From: Whitmania pigra
Lineage: Eukaryota > Annelida > Clitellata > Hirudinida > Haemopidae
Length of the DNA: 64,000 nt
Direction of reading: 5' to 3'
Assembly (NCBI GenBank): GCA_021613335.1
Contig: JAJTWR010000305.1
Location: 1,729,501-1,793,500, forward strand
How positions within the stretch are numbered: the first letter of the stretch is position 1; every line of letters begins with the position of its first letter. A model generated the notes under the pieces. That model was not told the DNA's origin. It was given only the letters and a program-made list of their open reading frames with translations, and ran no database searches. Below are positions 41,451 through 48,838 of the stretch, piece after piece. The position numbers were made by a program, and so were the translations under genes.

Positions 41451-41526
41451 CAGTAGTCGAAAATAGTCCCTGTGGTGCCGAGTGCCCATTCATTTGGGCT
41501 TGTTCAAAGTTTCTTGTGTCGTCCAT
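1..41526 (-). CDS. giant titin/stretchin-like Ig protein with spectrin-like N-terminus (66 exons traced; 3' end off window)
   Basis: This is a spliced minus-strand gene whose ATG is at 41526. I followed 66 coding exons by GT/AG borders and checked that their phases agree, giving about 28.7 kb of coding sequence. The order is: poly-Gln leader, spectrin-like helices, 26 Ig domains, a 12-kb acidic repeat exon, two Ig domains, then an acidic region with an IQ motif. The Ig domains are intracellular I-set type, each with a TW or KW core Trp and a DxGxYxC motif, and no signal peptide is seen. Such proteins are sarcomeric scaffolds and springs. The many Ig domains without Fn3, and a repeat exon of about 12 kb, resemble Drosophila Stretchin-Mlck as I remember it. 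Sallimus/titin, kettin or Unc-89-like genes are the alternatives. The kinase end that would decide this lies outside the window. Exon borders may be off by a few bases. Confidence 0.85.
38..70 (-). other. IQ motif
   Basis: The codons read IQAAFRGMHVR, matching IQxxxRGxxxR at every key position. Helical context flanks it on both sides (TTEQAATK and ELLKHEQIHQQV). IQ motifs bind calmodulin or myosin-type light chains. Vertebrate obscurin, another giant Ig protein, also has one. Confidence 0.8.
2347..4290 (-). other. 1.9-kb intron of the giant gene
   Basis: This is the longest intron of the giant gene in the window. Apart from the Ser-rich open stretch at its 5' end, it is AT-rich and I see no exon, RNA gene or mobile element. 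Confidence 0.6.
3917..4290 (-). other. open Ser-rich read-through past the Ig28 donor (possible alternative 3' end)
   Basis: If the donor at 4290 is not used, the frame stays open for about 124 codons. It encodes SKTDGLVGGTNYGSASSKL, a poly-Ser tract from a GAT microsatellite, and a stop at 3917. The stretch is less AT-rich than nearby introns, which argues it is not ordinary intron. Internal 3' ends are known for Stretchin-Mlck transcripts. I see no AATAAA close downstream on the minus strand, so an isoform end is only a possibility. The plus strand is also open here (3843-4259, Asp-rich), which may simply reflect the GAT repeat. Confidence 0.3.
4291..5039 (-). CDS. exons with linker and Ig domain 28
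   Basis: Exons are 5039-4884, 4669-4530 and 4453-4291. The first encodes a Thr/Glu/Val-rich linker (EVTTVSRTEGGVVTTETTLK). The next two form a split Ig domain (EVTWFKNGVPL, EDEGEYLCKAANEHG). The donor at 4285-4290 reads GTAAGA after GTT GAA A, and its phase joins correctly to the next exon at 2346. Confidence 0.85.
5231..17258 (-). CDS. 12-kb exon: acidic Glu/Val/Thr-rich spring-like region ending in Ig domain 27
   Basis: Acceptor at 17259-17260 and donor at 5225-5230 (GTACGT) bound an uninterrupted exon of 12,028 bp, about 4,010 codons. It begins YEYIPDSEEATASQTES. It then has diverged acidic segments (17200-12300), a tandem array of 151-residue repeats (about 8650-12200), non-repetitive acidic sequence (8600-5550), and Ig27 (MITWLLDGVEI, QDEGDYTCRATNDAG). 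Composition is dominated by Glu, Val, Thr, Ile and Pro, as in PEVK-type extensible regions but more acidic. Drosophila Stretchin-Mlck is reported, from memory, to have a similarly huge exon with PEVK-rich repeats. Two 1-bp deletions near 10034 and 10115 shift the frame, so the exon reads in three frames (17258 to about 10115, 10115 to 10034, then to 5231). The long open frames on the opposite strand are by-products of the repeat. Confidence 0.85.
8650..12200 (-). repeat. tandem array of 453-bp (151-residue) coding repeats
   Basis: The landmark 'aat(c)gc(a)aattccga' on the plus strand recurs at 9108, 9561, 10014, 10465, 10921, 11371 and 11824, giving spacings of 453, 453, 451, 456, 450 and 453 bp. 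Each unit encodes LEFVPSPVKEEEEEIVTLAE, then a FSTELEQNVEKPV segment, FSIELEKA, LTESSLTCEKEIL and VEVTTSEE. The units beginning near 10014 and 10465 are almost identical over 450 bp apart from two 1-bp deletions and a few substitutions. Units nearer 8650 and 12200 are more diverged. This is the pattern of recent duplication or gene conversion at the centre of an array. Confidence 0.9.
17439..18374 (-). CDS. exon with two 95-residue RRFSET repeats and Ig domain 26
   Basis: The 936-bp exon starts with Ser/Asp-rich sequence (PSSSDDDSIQKIVS). It then has two tandem copies of a basic 95-residue unit that share RRFSET(I/V)AV, QEM-LQFQL, and PR--RLEV. The copies start at RRFS near 18276 and 17992. 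A single Ig domain closes the exon (DVTWYHNGKVV, QDTGIYECAAVNKHG). RRFS fits the general R-R-x-S consensus of basophilic kinases such as PKA. This repeat differs in charge and sequence from the acidic repeats of the next exon. Confidence 0.8.
18437..21326 (-). CDS. Ig domains 21-25
   Basis: Exons are 21326-21203, 21081-20864, 20695-20429, 20190-20078, 19919-19613, 19462-19303, 19183-18966 and 18841-18437. Ig21 is split (RVTWHLNGVEL, NDSAVYTCKASNPAG). Ig22 is one exon (EVTWYHNHKCI, DDHGRFRCIARNQAG). A linker exon follows (20190-20078). Ig23 is one exon (EITWLKDKTDL, DDIGVYSCRATNLAG). Ig24 is split (MLTWLFNGREI, EDTGEYVCKATNSLG). Ig25 is one exon (TVTWFFNSQPI, EDEGEYMCKAENNHG). Confidence 0.87.
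21473..23914 (-). CDS. Ig domains 17-20
   Basis: Exons are 23914-23778, 23664-23496, 23361-23041, 22904-22705, 22518-22398, 22091-21962 and 21690-21473. Ig17 is split (EVMWLKDGRRL, PDAGIYECVATNKLG). Ig18 is one exon (MITWYHNGQPI, EDQGTYKCVARNPQG). Ig19 is split (DVIWFHEGNQI, EDGGLFTCRATNPAG). Ig20 is split (QISWFTAGQPI, QDSGDYVMRARNDLG, second Cys missing). All phases agree. Confidence 0.85.
24066..24864 (-). CDS. linker region and Ig domain 16
   Basis: Exons are 24864-24354 and 24283-24066. The first encodes about 130 charged residues (EIEKKKPTELRSAELDQALK; SSFKDDEVQKAFSDINTRHA) and then the start of Ig16. The second completes it (EIKWYREDSEI, EDAGVYSVRAFSSTG, with no second Cys). The reading frame stays open through 24864-24354. 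A small intron of 27-49 bp (donor at 24747, acceptors at 24721-24700) is possible in phase but shorter than most real introns, so I kept one exon. Confidence 0.75.
24965..26317 (-). CDS. Ig domains 14-15
   Basis: Exons are 26317-26082, 25952-25809, 25674-25587, 25399-25228 and 25151-24965. Ig14 is split (KVEWFKDGVLLKSG, EDNGTYMCRAVNKYG). An 88-bp exon encodes a linker (GKESVIYTSQLPEGSEGIKR). Ig15 (KVNWFINGNIAV, YEGGEVKVVAMNPLG) lacks the standard DxGxYxC motif and looks degenerate. The intron before Ig14 (26318-26802) carries a minisatellite. Confidence 0.82.
26350..26580. repeat. 27-bp minisatellite in an intron
   Basis: Eight to nine copies of a 27-bp unit (attggattgattggtaagta plus catattt) lie in the intron between 26318 and 26802. 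One plus-strand frame is open through the array only because 27 is a multiple of three. Confidence 0.9.
26803..28049 (-). CDS. Ig domain 13 and a Pro/Tyr-rich linker in small exons
   Basis: Exons are 28049-27884, 27683-27547, 27360-27294, 27179-27144 and 27006-26803. The first two form Ig13 (PQFFWQKEGRAI, EDSAYYQCTAFNQRG). The other three encode about 100 residues with no Ig core (RRTHTPDGIGTSPRRAMFSP, SYDHSPSSHQPR, YSEPQFPYHPSGPSHYYN). They are rich in Pro, Ser, Tyr and His and look disordered. The 36-bp exon is the smallest found. Its phase fits on both sides (phase 2 in and out), so it could be skipped without changing frame. Confidence 0.75.
27376..27478. repeat. (ATT)n microsatellite in intron
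   Basis: About 100 bp of ATT triplets with one interruption (cctaataatt) lie in the intron between exons 27360-27294 and 27683-27547. Confidence 0.95.
28255..30264 (-). CDS. Ig domains 10-12
   Basis: Exons are 30264-30090, 29956-29814, 29697-29606, 29466-29263, 29143-28896 and 28586-28255. Ig10 is split over the first two (EILWTRKGHPL, EDEGEYTCKAINNLG). The 92-bp exon is a linker (ETRKSSTPKSPHVVHQ). Ig11 is split (VEWFHNGRI, EDCGQYTCSAHNPSG). Ig12 is one exon (DITWLREGFKV, YDAGLYTCIATNAAG). All splice phases agree. Confidence 0.85.
30375..31397 (-). CDS. Ig domains 8-9 with Ser/Pro linker
   Basis: Exons are 31397-31110, 30936-30800 and 30636-30375. Ig8 is one exon (EVTWFRGGVKI, EDSGKLTVKAENKAG). 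The 137-bp linker exon is rich in Ser and Pro (TTTPSPPVSRSPSFDPRKF) and has several SP sites that could be phosphorylated; this is inference only. Ig9 (KVQWFKNEIEL, EDSGRYSCTVYIAG) is one exon and has an unusual F strand, SCTVYIAGHPC, with an extra Cys. Confidence 0.82.
31621..32972 (-). CDS. Ig domains 5-7 with a Pro/Thr-rich linker
   Basis: Exons are 32972-32776 and 32656-31621. The second is 1,036 bp and carries the end of Ig5 (EDAGNYVVRATNAAG), all of Ig6 (KVRWLFNNEPI, VDAGRYSIIAENDVG) and Ig7 (KITWYKHGKEL, DDTGKYVCVAKNDGG). About 75 residues between Ig6 and Ig7 are rich in Pro, Thr, Val and Ser (ETPVRTIPLVPSYGPPPVV) and look like a flexible spacer. The upstream intron (32973-33437) contains a less AT-rich block listed separately. 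Confidence 0.85.
32973..33437 (-). promoter_or_regulatory. intron with a less AT-rich block (possible internal regulatory element)
   Basis: Bases 33115-33310 are clearly richer in G and C than the surrounding intron and contain CpG-bearing words (cctcgcgcactc, atgcgccgccaatc). They also contain an octamer-like ATGCAAAT (33201-33208) and ATCGATAAG. No open frame or splice sites suggest an exon. A promoter for an Ig-only isoform is one explanation; a foreign repeat fragment is another. Confidence 0.2.
33438..35091 (-). CDS. Ig domains 1-4
   Basis: Exons are 35091-34865, 34785-34486, 34274-34120, 34021-33752 and 33618-33438. Ig1 begins in the exon ending at 35215 and shows KIEWFKDDKPL and GDTGHYRC. 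Ig2 lies in one exon (TVTWFKDDKPL, SGRFLCRATN). Ig3 (QIKWLRNDG, EDMGQYTVVARN, which lacks the usual second Cys) and Ig4 (QITWYRDDK, EDAGIYRCVAQN) are each split by an intron near the core Trp. The 79-bp intron between 34786 and 34864 was fixed by phase: a nearer AG would give a 23-bp intron in the wrong frame. Introns here are 79 to about 150 bp. Confidence 0.85.
35215..41222 (-). CDS. spectrin-like helical module (CCDC141-like), 17 exons
   Basis: Exons are at 41222-41169, 41006-40938, 40810-40619, 40311-40203, 39972-39725, 39583-39464, 39261-39061, 38797-38600, 38460-38350, 38200-38078, 37937-37764, 37638-37288, 37176-37048, 36908-36078, 35903-35720, 35572-35451 and 35315-35215. All phases agree. 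They encode about 1,100 residues of amphipathic helices rich in Glu, Lys, Leu and Gln with regularly placed Trp (AEAWKDL, LAEWFDKV, VEEWNKQL, EKKWHDFH), typical of spectrin repeats. The last exon starts the first Ig domain. The length, N-terminal strand segment and order (helices, then Ig) match vertebrate CCDC141, a cytoskeletal/centrosomal protein of about 1,500 residues whose gene lies beside TTN. Trio/Kalirin-type spectrin repeats are the alternative, but no Sec14, DH or PH domain is seen. Confidence 0.75.
37982..38010. repeat. (TA)n microsatellite
   Basis: About 28 bp of alternating TA in the intron between two spectrin-module exons. Confidence 0.95.
38875..39005. repeat. 28-bp minisatellite in intron
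   Basis: Four to five copies of atattaatcatgaatatcct + cattaata with small changes lie in the intron between exons 38797-38600 and 39261-39061. Confidence 0.8.
39584..39724 (-). other. probable GC-AG intron
   Basis: The exon 39972-39725 must end in phase 0 after AAG to join exon 39583-39464. At that point the donor reads AAG|GCGAGT, a GC donor. Nearby GT sites give the wrong phase or an immediate stop. GC-AG introns are a minor but normal class in animals. Confidence 0.6.
40480..40590. repeat. short imperfect tandem repeat in intron
   Basis: The phrase 'atgaagcatacaaat...acatacatc' occurs about three times with changes in the intron between exons 40311-40203 and 40810-40619. Confidence 0.7.
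41335..41526 (-). CDS. first coding exon: poly-Gln leader and start of the CCDC141-like domain
   Basis: The exon starts at an ATG (41526, MDDTRN) and has a run of 12 Gln (mostly CAA codons) at about residues 27-38. A hydrophobic strand-like segment, STIAIQAGKSKIVLALLK, follows up to the donor at 41334. This segment continues into the next exon (SQDYVQVKIQHMEPDMIE). The strand-rich start followed by helices is what I recall at the N-terminus of vertebrate CCDC141, which also has an 'AVQAG.SKIVVAVIK'-like segment. Drosophila sallimus, as I remember it, begins directly with Ig domains, so this start is unusual for a titin-like gene. No TATA box was identified, and a 5' noncoding exon further upstream is possible. 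Confidence 0.75.
41412..41450 (-). repeat. CAA/CAG repeat encoding poly-Gln
   Basis: Thirteen triplets, read as TTG on the plus strand, encode the Gln run in the first coding exon. They could be length-variable. Confidence 0.95.
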
Positions 41527-43878
41527 TTTACTTCTTGTAATCTCTGGTTATTGACAATTCGTTCTTAATTTCACTGTCTACTTAATGTTATTTACTGGAG
41601 TTGAATTCTTATTGATCTTGCACAAAATTATTTTATGAAGATGAAGTTTAAGCAAAATTAACTGATTTGTGATGGGTATTTTATTATTGTTATTGGTGTC
41701 TTCAGTATATTATTATTATTATTATAATTCTACTCACTGTAAATTATGATCAAGTAATATTAATAATAATAATAGTTTGAAAGCGTTATTAAAATTAAAA
41801 TTTGAACTTCTTGCAAATGTGTTATTGTCTAATAGTTAGATTGTCTAACCCAATTTATTGGAGACCAAGAAGGCAGTTAAAGTTTCTTCCCACCTCCGGG
41901 CAGAAATTCACTTTTAACCTAGCCAGAAAACGTTTCGTTGTAGGAGTGTCTTTTGAGATTTTACTTAATTACAGACCATCCCTGATTTCAGTGATTTTCA
42001 GTTTTATTCATTGAAACAAATTAGATCCTTTGCCTTCAAATTTATATCTAAACTCTATTTACAGTAACGCTTCGTAAGTATCAATCAATATTAATAAATA
42101 TTAACGCTACCAATCAATAATTAATTGCTAATTAGTTTATCGTCTCAAATTATTTCACTAACCAACTGGGCAACGAGCCGGCACCTAACGTATAGATTCA
42201 CGAGCGTGGGGGATTGACTATTCTTTTTGAAAGAAATTTTCAAAAACTAATCCTGCAACGAATGAACCAACTTTCCAACGTCCATTCAACTATTCAAATT
42301 GGAAACAAAGAAATCTAATGACGAACTACTAATGATGATGATGATGATGATGCTGCTGATGATGGCAGCTAAGAATGTTCCGAAGCCAACAGTTGAAAAC
42401 CTCTACCAGAGGAGCAAGAAAGCTTTCCAACAACACCGCGCCACTGTGAAACTCCAGATTTCTTCGAGCAACATTTAAAACCATTCCCTCTCTCGGGTGT
42501 TCATCATCTCTCTTTTACTTCTTCTTCTTTCACTCATGCGTCTCTCTCCCGAGTTTCACGATCTTTCTCCAAGAAATATCCAAGCAGGAGACTGCTGGAG
42601 TTATTTGTAACTTTGGCGCTTCGAGTTGAATTTTTGGTCTGCTTCTTTGTCCTGTTATGTCTCCGGTTGATCCGAACTTATTTACTGCTTTAATGATTTC
42701 TGCTCATTCCAGCCATTCTTCCTTAATCTTTGTCTAAATGTTTAAAGGCGAATTTCAATTCAAGCCGAGTTAATGTTTAAAAATGTCTTTTTTAGGATGG
42801 AATATCTCAAGTCCAAATATAGGCTTGCCTTGTTTGGCTTTCATAATGTAATTACCTAAAAGTTTTATTAATTTGTCTACTGATATATTCATCACGGGAA
42901 CTGTTTTTGTTTTTGTGGTTTTAGATTTCTTGATGCAACAACTTCGATGTATTTTAGAAACAAAGCAATTCTAAATCATTTGGAAACAATGCATGCAATT
43001 TCGAGTTGATGTTCTTAACGAATGAAAACATATTGAAAGCATATTAATATTTCCAATGCTTTCCTAGACACACATCAGACATTCAACAGCCTGCTATGTT
43101 GGCATATGTTAGCTCCTTTTGCAAATTCTGCAAAAGTTCAATTGCAGCAACTCGCGCCGAGAGAGCTGTTGCAGAAACTTCTGTGGCTGAACTCAATGTT
43201 GTAGGAGTGGGATGATTGGAATAGCATTGATATTATCAATTTTCTTATCTCTGTGTGACTGCACTGCACGGCATATTATGATTCATCTAATTCATTATTT
43301 AAAGCCAATTTCCATAATTTCCAATTAATATTAATTTCATTCCATAAACAATCACCAGCAAGATTATTGTAATAGAATAATAGCCTGAGAATTTAAGCAA
43401 AAACTTTAGACGAGCAAAAAGAAAACAAATATAAAGGAACGCCGAACTTATCCAACTGCGCACTTTTAAAAGTAGAAATAATTGATTACAATAACAACTG
43501 CTAACAAAACAGAACCACGCATCGAATTCCTGGCATTACGAATCGCCAGGAAAATGCGAACCTCGTATCTTAAACGTGGTTATAAATAAATGATGCGCAA
43601 TGTGCCATCGTCGGCACCCTTCATAATCTCATAAATCAGTACGAATAAATCATAGCTTATTTCTAAAACATTTTTCTGAGTATGTCCTGCCGAGATAAAG
43701 TTTTATTAACCGATATCTCTGGCAAAAACCTTTCATCAGATTTTCTGAAAATCCGATGCACGGATTCCTCTTAATAACTTTGTATACATTTACACAAACA
43801 TGTTTATATATTTATATATATATTATATATTACACATACATGTTTATATAGTTAATATAGCAAAGTGCCCCAACTCCC

Positions 43879-44074
43879 TTACCTCTGTCAGTTTGTCCCT
43901 TGATATTCCTAAATCTGCAATATATATCTGATATTTCTAAATCCACGCAATTTGGTGTGTAGGTTGATCGAATGGGTTACCTCTGTCAGTTTGTCCCTTG
44001 ATATTCCTAAATCTGCAATATATATCTGATATTTCTAAATCCACGCAATTTGGTGTGTAGGTTGATCGAATGGG
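43879..44074. repeat. 98-bp direct tandem duplication
   Basis: The 98-bp unit starting ttacctctgtcagtttgtcc is present twice head-to-tail (43879-43976 and 43977-44074). I see no differences between the copies, so it is young or an assembly duplication. Confidence 0.9.
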
Positions 44075-44983
44075 TTACATACCTGCTTACGTCATTAATG
44101 GCAGCAGTCGGTAATGTGTCCTGTTCGGAGCCAGGCCTAATTTAAATTTTGGCTAGAAGCAAAAAAAGGTCGTCTTCTCAAGTTGTGCGAGGGTTGCCCC
44201 CTTGGAAAAGCTGAAAATGTCCTTGTTTTAAAACAAAGTATTGATATTGGTATTGCCAAACTATTGTTAAAAACCCTGGCAAGGCAAGCCTTGGAAGTCA
44301 TGAACATTTCAAGGAAGCACAAATAAAAATTAACAAAAATTAACAACGTGAACAAAGTATTTTAGCCAACCATTGTCGAAAATAGTAAAGTTAAAGCCAA
44401 ATTAAAACTGCTCAGATGCATCAAACTCAGAAGTTGAGTTGTTGTTAGCATTGAGTTTAGCATTTGCATAATGGGACATATCTTTTAGTCTTAACATGCT
44501 GAAAGTGGAAAACTAGACATCTAGCGAGCGAATTTCTTGTAAAGTTCTGAAAATCTGTAGAGGTGAGTTCTGAATATCGTTAAGAGCAAACACCATTTAT
44601 AAATTTAAGATTTCTTGTTGATTTTTGCGTAATATTTACACTTCTCTTTTGCAAATTATGGCCTCCTTTGGGAAATCCTCAAAATGATGGAATATCGCTA
44701 CTGGTTTTACCAATGCTAGCAATTTTTTCATTAATTATAATACAATACAACCTCGCTATTTTAAAAACAAATTTTAAGAGTCGCACTATCATTTTTTTGT
44801 TTACATTGTCGATTAATTTATTATGTCATGGTTGGAAGACGACGGTCCTTGTTGTAAATCTCGGTTTTCCTAACTAATTGCGGACGCTGGATTACAGAGC
44901 ACAAAAGCGCCGTTGTTTTATTTATTAGTGGTTAAAAATACCCTCTGACATCAAGGTCCGTTCTCAAGCACATCGTTATTTTT

Positions 44984-44990
44984 ATATAAA
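44984..44990 (+). promoter_or_regulatory. TATA-like box of the GATA-type gene
   Basis: TATATAAA-type sequence (tttatataaaag) lies about 45 bp before the ATG at 45031. A transcript starting about 30 bp downstream would have a very short 5' leader. Confidence 0.45.
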
Positions 44991-45030
44991 AGAAGCATAA
45001 AGGACCAAGACAAATCAATCTGCCACTAAA

Positions 45031-46811
45031 ATGCTTCATTCTTCTGACGCTGAAGATTGGTTGAAGAGAGGGCTGTGCGAAGCGATTTTAGTTCTTTGCA
45101 AGTCTGGACTCAAATTTCAATCTCAATTTTCCATCAATGGTCTGCTTGCTATCACCGTCGATCAGAGGGAAGTATTCCTCATAAACATCAAAGAAACCGT
45201 TGGCCACTCTCCCGAGCCGTTGTCATTTAACGAGGATTCCATGGATGAATGTCTTGATCGCCCGTGCGGCAACTTCACGGCTACGATCGCCGGCCAGCCC
45301 CGATGTGCAAACAGCTCGAGGAAGCTTAATCTGAAAAGGAAAAGCTCAGAAAAAATCATGAGAAGGGATTCAGGTCAAGATAAGGTCAAGGTATGATTTT
45401 ATGTTTATTTCCTGGTTAAGTTTGTTACTTTATCAGTTTCTATTTTTGTTGTAAATTAAGTGATAATTAAGATGAAAGTTTTGCCAAGCATTAGGCTTGA
45501 CAAAAATGAATATAAAATGATGTATTTCCTGTTTTGTGTTAATCAAAATAATGCTATTACTGTTACTATCAACTTAAGGAAATCATTAACAAAGAATTAC
45601 CTTTTCCCATATTGCATCATATAAAAATTACATCTGCAAGATGTGAAAGTAAGTCGTTAATGTTTTCACAGGTGATCTGTCTATTTAGTCTTTATTTCTA
45701 AAACAACAGGACGTTTATACAAAAGCTCAGGGAGTGCAGAATCGAGAGGAGTCTGCAAGTTCGACTCGCCCCGGCGAACGCGTGGATCGCGAGGGAATCG
45801 GCGTCAAAGAAGACGTCGAAGTAAATTCCGTGAAACTCGACACGGGCGAAGATCCGCCCGATCCCCGCGACTTGGCGCAAACCAACTCGACGGAGATGGC
45901 GAGATCGGGGAACGACTCTCCCGGGTTTGACCTCTCCCTCGTGAAGGTCGAGAAGGTGGGGAGTTCGTGTTCGTATATTTGCAATTCGCGCCAATAGATC
46001 GAGTCGATCGTTTTCTTCGATTAAGTGAACTTGTTTATGCATTCCTTAATAATAATATTAATATGCAAATAATAATATGCTAATTATCTTTGTACATAAA
46101 CAAATGAGGCTTTTCCAGGAAGAAGATGCCTACATTCCCTTGGACGGCCACCTCCAGCAATCATTCCACCCGCAACTCTACAACTCGTGGCAGTCCAAAC
46201 TCCTCGGCGCCTGCAACGGACTTCGCTCTCCTGTCGGCAGGCCCAGGGGCGCGAGGTCGCAGCAACACGAGGTCGTTCGTTTTGAACTCGACTGAGAATG
46301 GATATGAGAGACGCATAATTAGACGACGTCATCTCTCGATGAATCATTTCCTTAATTGTTGTCCGAATCCTTTCAGATCGCTGGCGAAGACATGTCGGAT
46401 CAGTTTGGTCACCAGTTCATCAACAACACCGTTCAGCAACATTCCACACAGGTTATCATCTCCTTCCTCGTTTGTTTCTCACAAAAGTTTTATTCTGAAC
46501 GAAACCAGTCGATTCGATCGTTCGCCACGTGCACTTCCGCAATGACGGTATGGCTGATTAGTATGTTTTCTCAGTAAATCTTGATATTTCAAATTTTGGA
46601 TACGTGTCAAATTTAAAAATCGACCCAGTTACACAATTTAAAAGTCGACCCGATTGCATAATTTTCAGAGAAGAGTGGCCAGAGAAGGTCGATGCGAGAA
46701 CTGCGGAACGAGGAAGACCACGGCTTGGAGGAGATCCGATCTGAAGGAGTTGCTGTGCAATGCTTGCGGATGCTACTACAAACTTCACAAGGTGCTTGTT
46801 AAACTGGTTAC

Positions 46812-46865
<54 letters not shown>

Positions 46866-47266
46866 CTACAAACTTCACAAGGTGCTTGTCAAACTGGTTA
46901 CATTTCCATTTTATGTCCCTGGTTTCCGATGTTTTGGGACTTCACTGTTGTTCATCATCTGTCAGACCCTCCTAACAGCAACGACAACTAAAATTAATAA
47001 CAGTAACAACTAATAATTATGATGATGATTATAAGCAGCAATTAATAATGATGATAACAATAACAACCACTGTCGTCCTGTTTTCTCTGCAGTATCACAG
47101 ACCCTTACACATGGCCCAAAACGAGATCAAGACGAGATGCAGAAGGAACAAACAACCGGGTCAACTCCTGGGTTTGAAGCCGCCGACTGACCAATCGTGC
47201 CTGATCATCAGGGGCATGATGGCCGAGATCAACGAATCGTACTTTCCCGGCACGATTCATTCCTGA
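45031..47266 (+). CDS. GATA-type zinc-finger protein, six exons, 376 residues
   Basis: Exons are 45031-45390, 45710-45955, 46119-46271, 46377-46451, 46669-46791 and 47093-47266; every exon is a whole number of codons. One GATA-type zinc finger has Cys at about 287, 290, 308 and 311 (C-x2-C-x17-C-x2-C), with [24 protein letters not shown], and the basic tail [19 protein letters not shown]. This fold binds WGATAR sites in DNA, so a nuclear transcription factor is likely. The finger is split by an intron after KLHK, and exon 5 carries all four Cys. The N-terminus (residues 8-57) has a compact module, [20 protein letters not shown], unlike the vertebrate GATA1-6 factors. The middle is Asp/Glu/Ser-rich and probably disordered. 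Which GATA subfamily this belongs to is not clear. Confidence 0.88.
46762..46902 (+). repeat. (GAT)n microsatellite flanked by a duplicated exon end and splice donor
   Basis: The sequence gatgctac(tac)aaacttcacaag|gtgcttgt(t/c)aaactggttacat occurs at 46768-46812 and again at 46862-46902. About 50 bp of GAT repeats lie between the copies. The first copy is the end of the zinc-finger exon with its donor (46791/46792). The second is intronic and keeps the same donor sequence. Splicing at the second donor would read into a TGA soon after [11 protein letters not shown]. Confidence 0.9.
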
Positions 47267-48838
47267 GTCGAAGAAGCGATCGGTCGCTGCAAAACAAAAC
47301 GATGCTTCAGAGCCATCCACCACCGAACAGACAGATGCTTCTTAAGACGAGAGAGCATTGTTTTATCTTTGTATATTCTCTGGGATTTTTCATAAGCTTT
47401 TATCCTTTATGTGGACTTGTCTGCTGTTTTATCTGAGTGTTGGTCTAAATATTTTTCAATTCTTGTTGATTTCTGAAATTTCCAGTTTCATTTTCAATTT
47501 ATTTTTCACGTTTTTTGTTTTAATTTGAAAGATTTCTGCTCCTTTTGTAGCCGTATTTGTTGTAGTTGCTGTTGTTTCACCTTTGTTTGTTACGGTTGAA
47601 AATGCGGAGGTTTGGTTGGCGCCGTAAGACGTTTAACGATAAAAAATTGTTTCATCGAATGTTTTAAAGCCAGGTTTAACGATAAACTTGTTGGGAACTA
47701 TGCCATTATTTAAATGTCTCATTATTCTTGTCCTAACAATGACTTTATGTTTGCATTTGCAAGGTCATCGAATTTTGTTTTATCGACTGAGTGACAGAAC
47801 CGTTGTTAACTTATTACATAACATGAAATTTTTAAAAATATTTAAAACGAACGGGCACTTGCCCAGTTGCATTAAACTCTTACTCGACCTTTCCATCACA
47901 AAAGCATTTGTTTATTTTCGTCAAAGCCATTATTTCACTTTGAAGTTTGAAGATCTTTTGATTTTTTTTGTGAAGGTGTTTTCAAGTAGTACATACTCGT
48001 TGAGCGTTTGTTGCATCCTAATTATGGATGTTGTAGAACATTTTTAGACGTTAGGACCTGCTGCTACGAGGAATTCGTACGATCTGCTTCAAGATCTTGT
48101 GACCGAGATCTGTTTTTCTGTTTGTTTTTGATCACCTTTGCTTCGTACGTTCCACGATCGCTGCTCGTTTCAAGAAGTGTATTTCAATCTTTCCGAATAA
48201 TCAAAAACACGGCTTTATTCCACGGTTCGTCGCACTCGTTTTCTGCTGTCGAAATTGTGCGTAAATATTTTAATCAAAGCAAATATAATATGTGGCCATC
48301 ATAGTTGCTTTGAAGATATTTGCTGTTGAAAGCTGAAAATGCCTGCACTGCTGATAGCATTTGCCAGGGCCGTGACCTTTCGACCCATCGATTGAACCTT
48401 CAAATTTCAGTTTAATTTCAGAGCATCCACATTTTCAAAGTAGTCTTTGTTGTTCGCAGAATGGATAATTTCGTCTCATTTGAAATCTCACTCCCTCGCT
48501 GCTGGATATTTATACACGAACAGCCTTTTGGATTTTTGTCATTTCGTCTCTCTCGACCGTGTCGCTCGCAGTTGTACGATTTTGAGACGTGTTTTGCTGC
48601 TCGTGCCCGGATCATGAAAATGTCTACGTGTTGCCCCAGTTCTTGATTTATTTATTTTGAGAAAGAAATTGGTGGTTAGTAATTTAACAACTGAAAATGG
48701 GATAGAAAATTGGCTTTTAAGAAAATACCTCTAATTCCTTGAGAAACTTACACGAAGTGAAACATGTCCGATTCAAAAATTGTAAACACCATCAAAATTA
48801 AAAGAAGCACGACCCTCGGAACACGTCAGGTCGGGTCG
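47267..48838. other. 1.6-kb interval between converging zinc-finger genes
   Basis: The interval holds the 3' ends of both genes. A 3' end signal for the minus-strand gene is listed separately. No clear poly(A) signal for the GATA-type gene was found. The open frames here (for example 47688-48047 plus) have no recognisable domain and match AT-rich noncoding composition. Confidence 0.5.
48647..48656 (-). terminator. poly(A) signal (AATAAA, overlapping pair)
   Basis: The plus strand reads tttatttatt, giving overlapping AATAAA hexamers on the minus strand about 185 bp after the stop codon of the C2H2 gene. Confidence 0.5.

Larger units (their letters stand above)
41527..45030. other. 3.5-kb intergenic region between two divergent gene starts
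   Basis: The giant gene (minus) and the GATA-type gene (plus) start at opposite ends, so both promoters should lie here. The block 42180-42600 is less AT-rich and pyrimidine-rich (ccattccctctctcggg) and may contain the giant gene's promoter or a noncoding first exon. No convincing ORF, RNA gene or mobile element is seen. Confidence 0.5.

Noticed and set aside
47688..48304. Plus-strand frames of 119 and 98 codons between the zinc-finger genes
   Set aside because: They have AT-rich noncoding composition, no recognisable domain or splice partners, and overlap expected UTR sequence.
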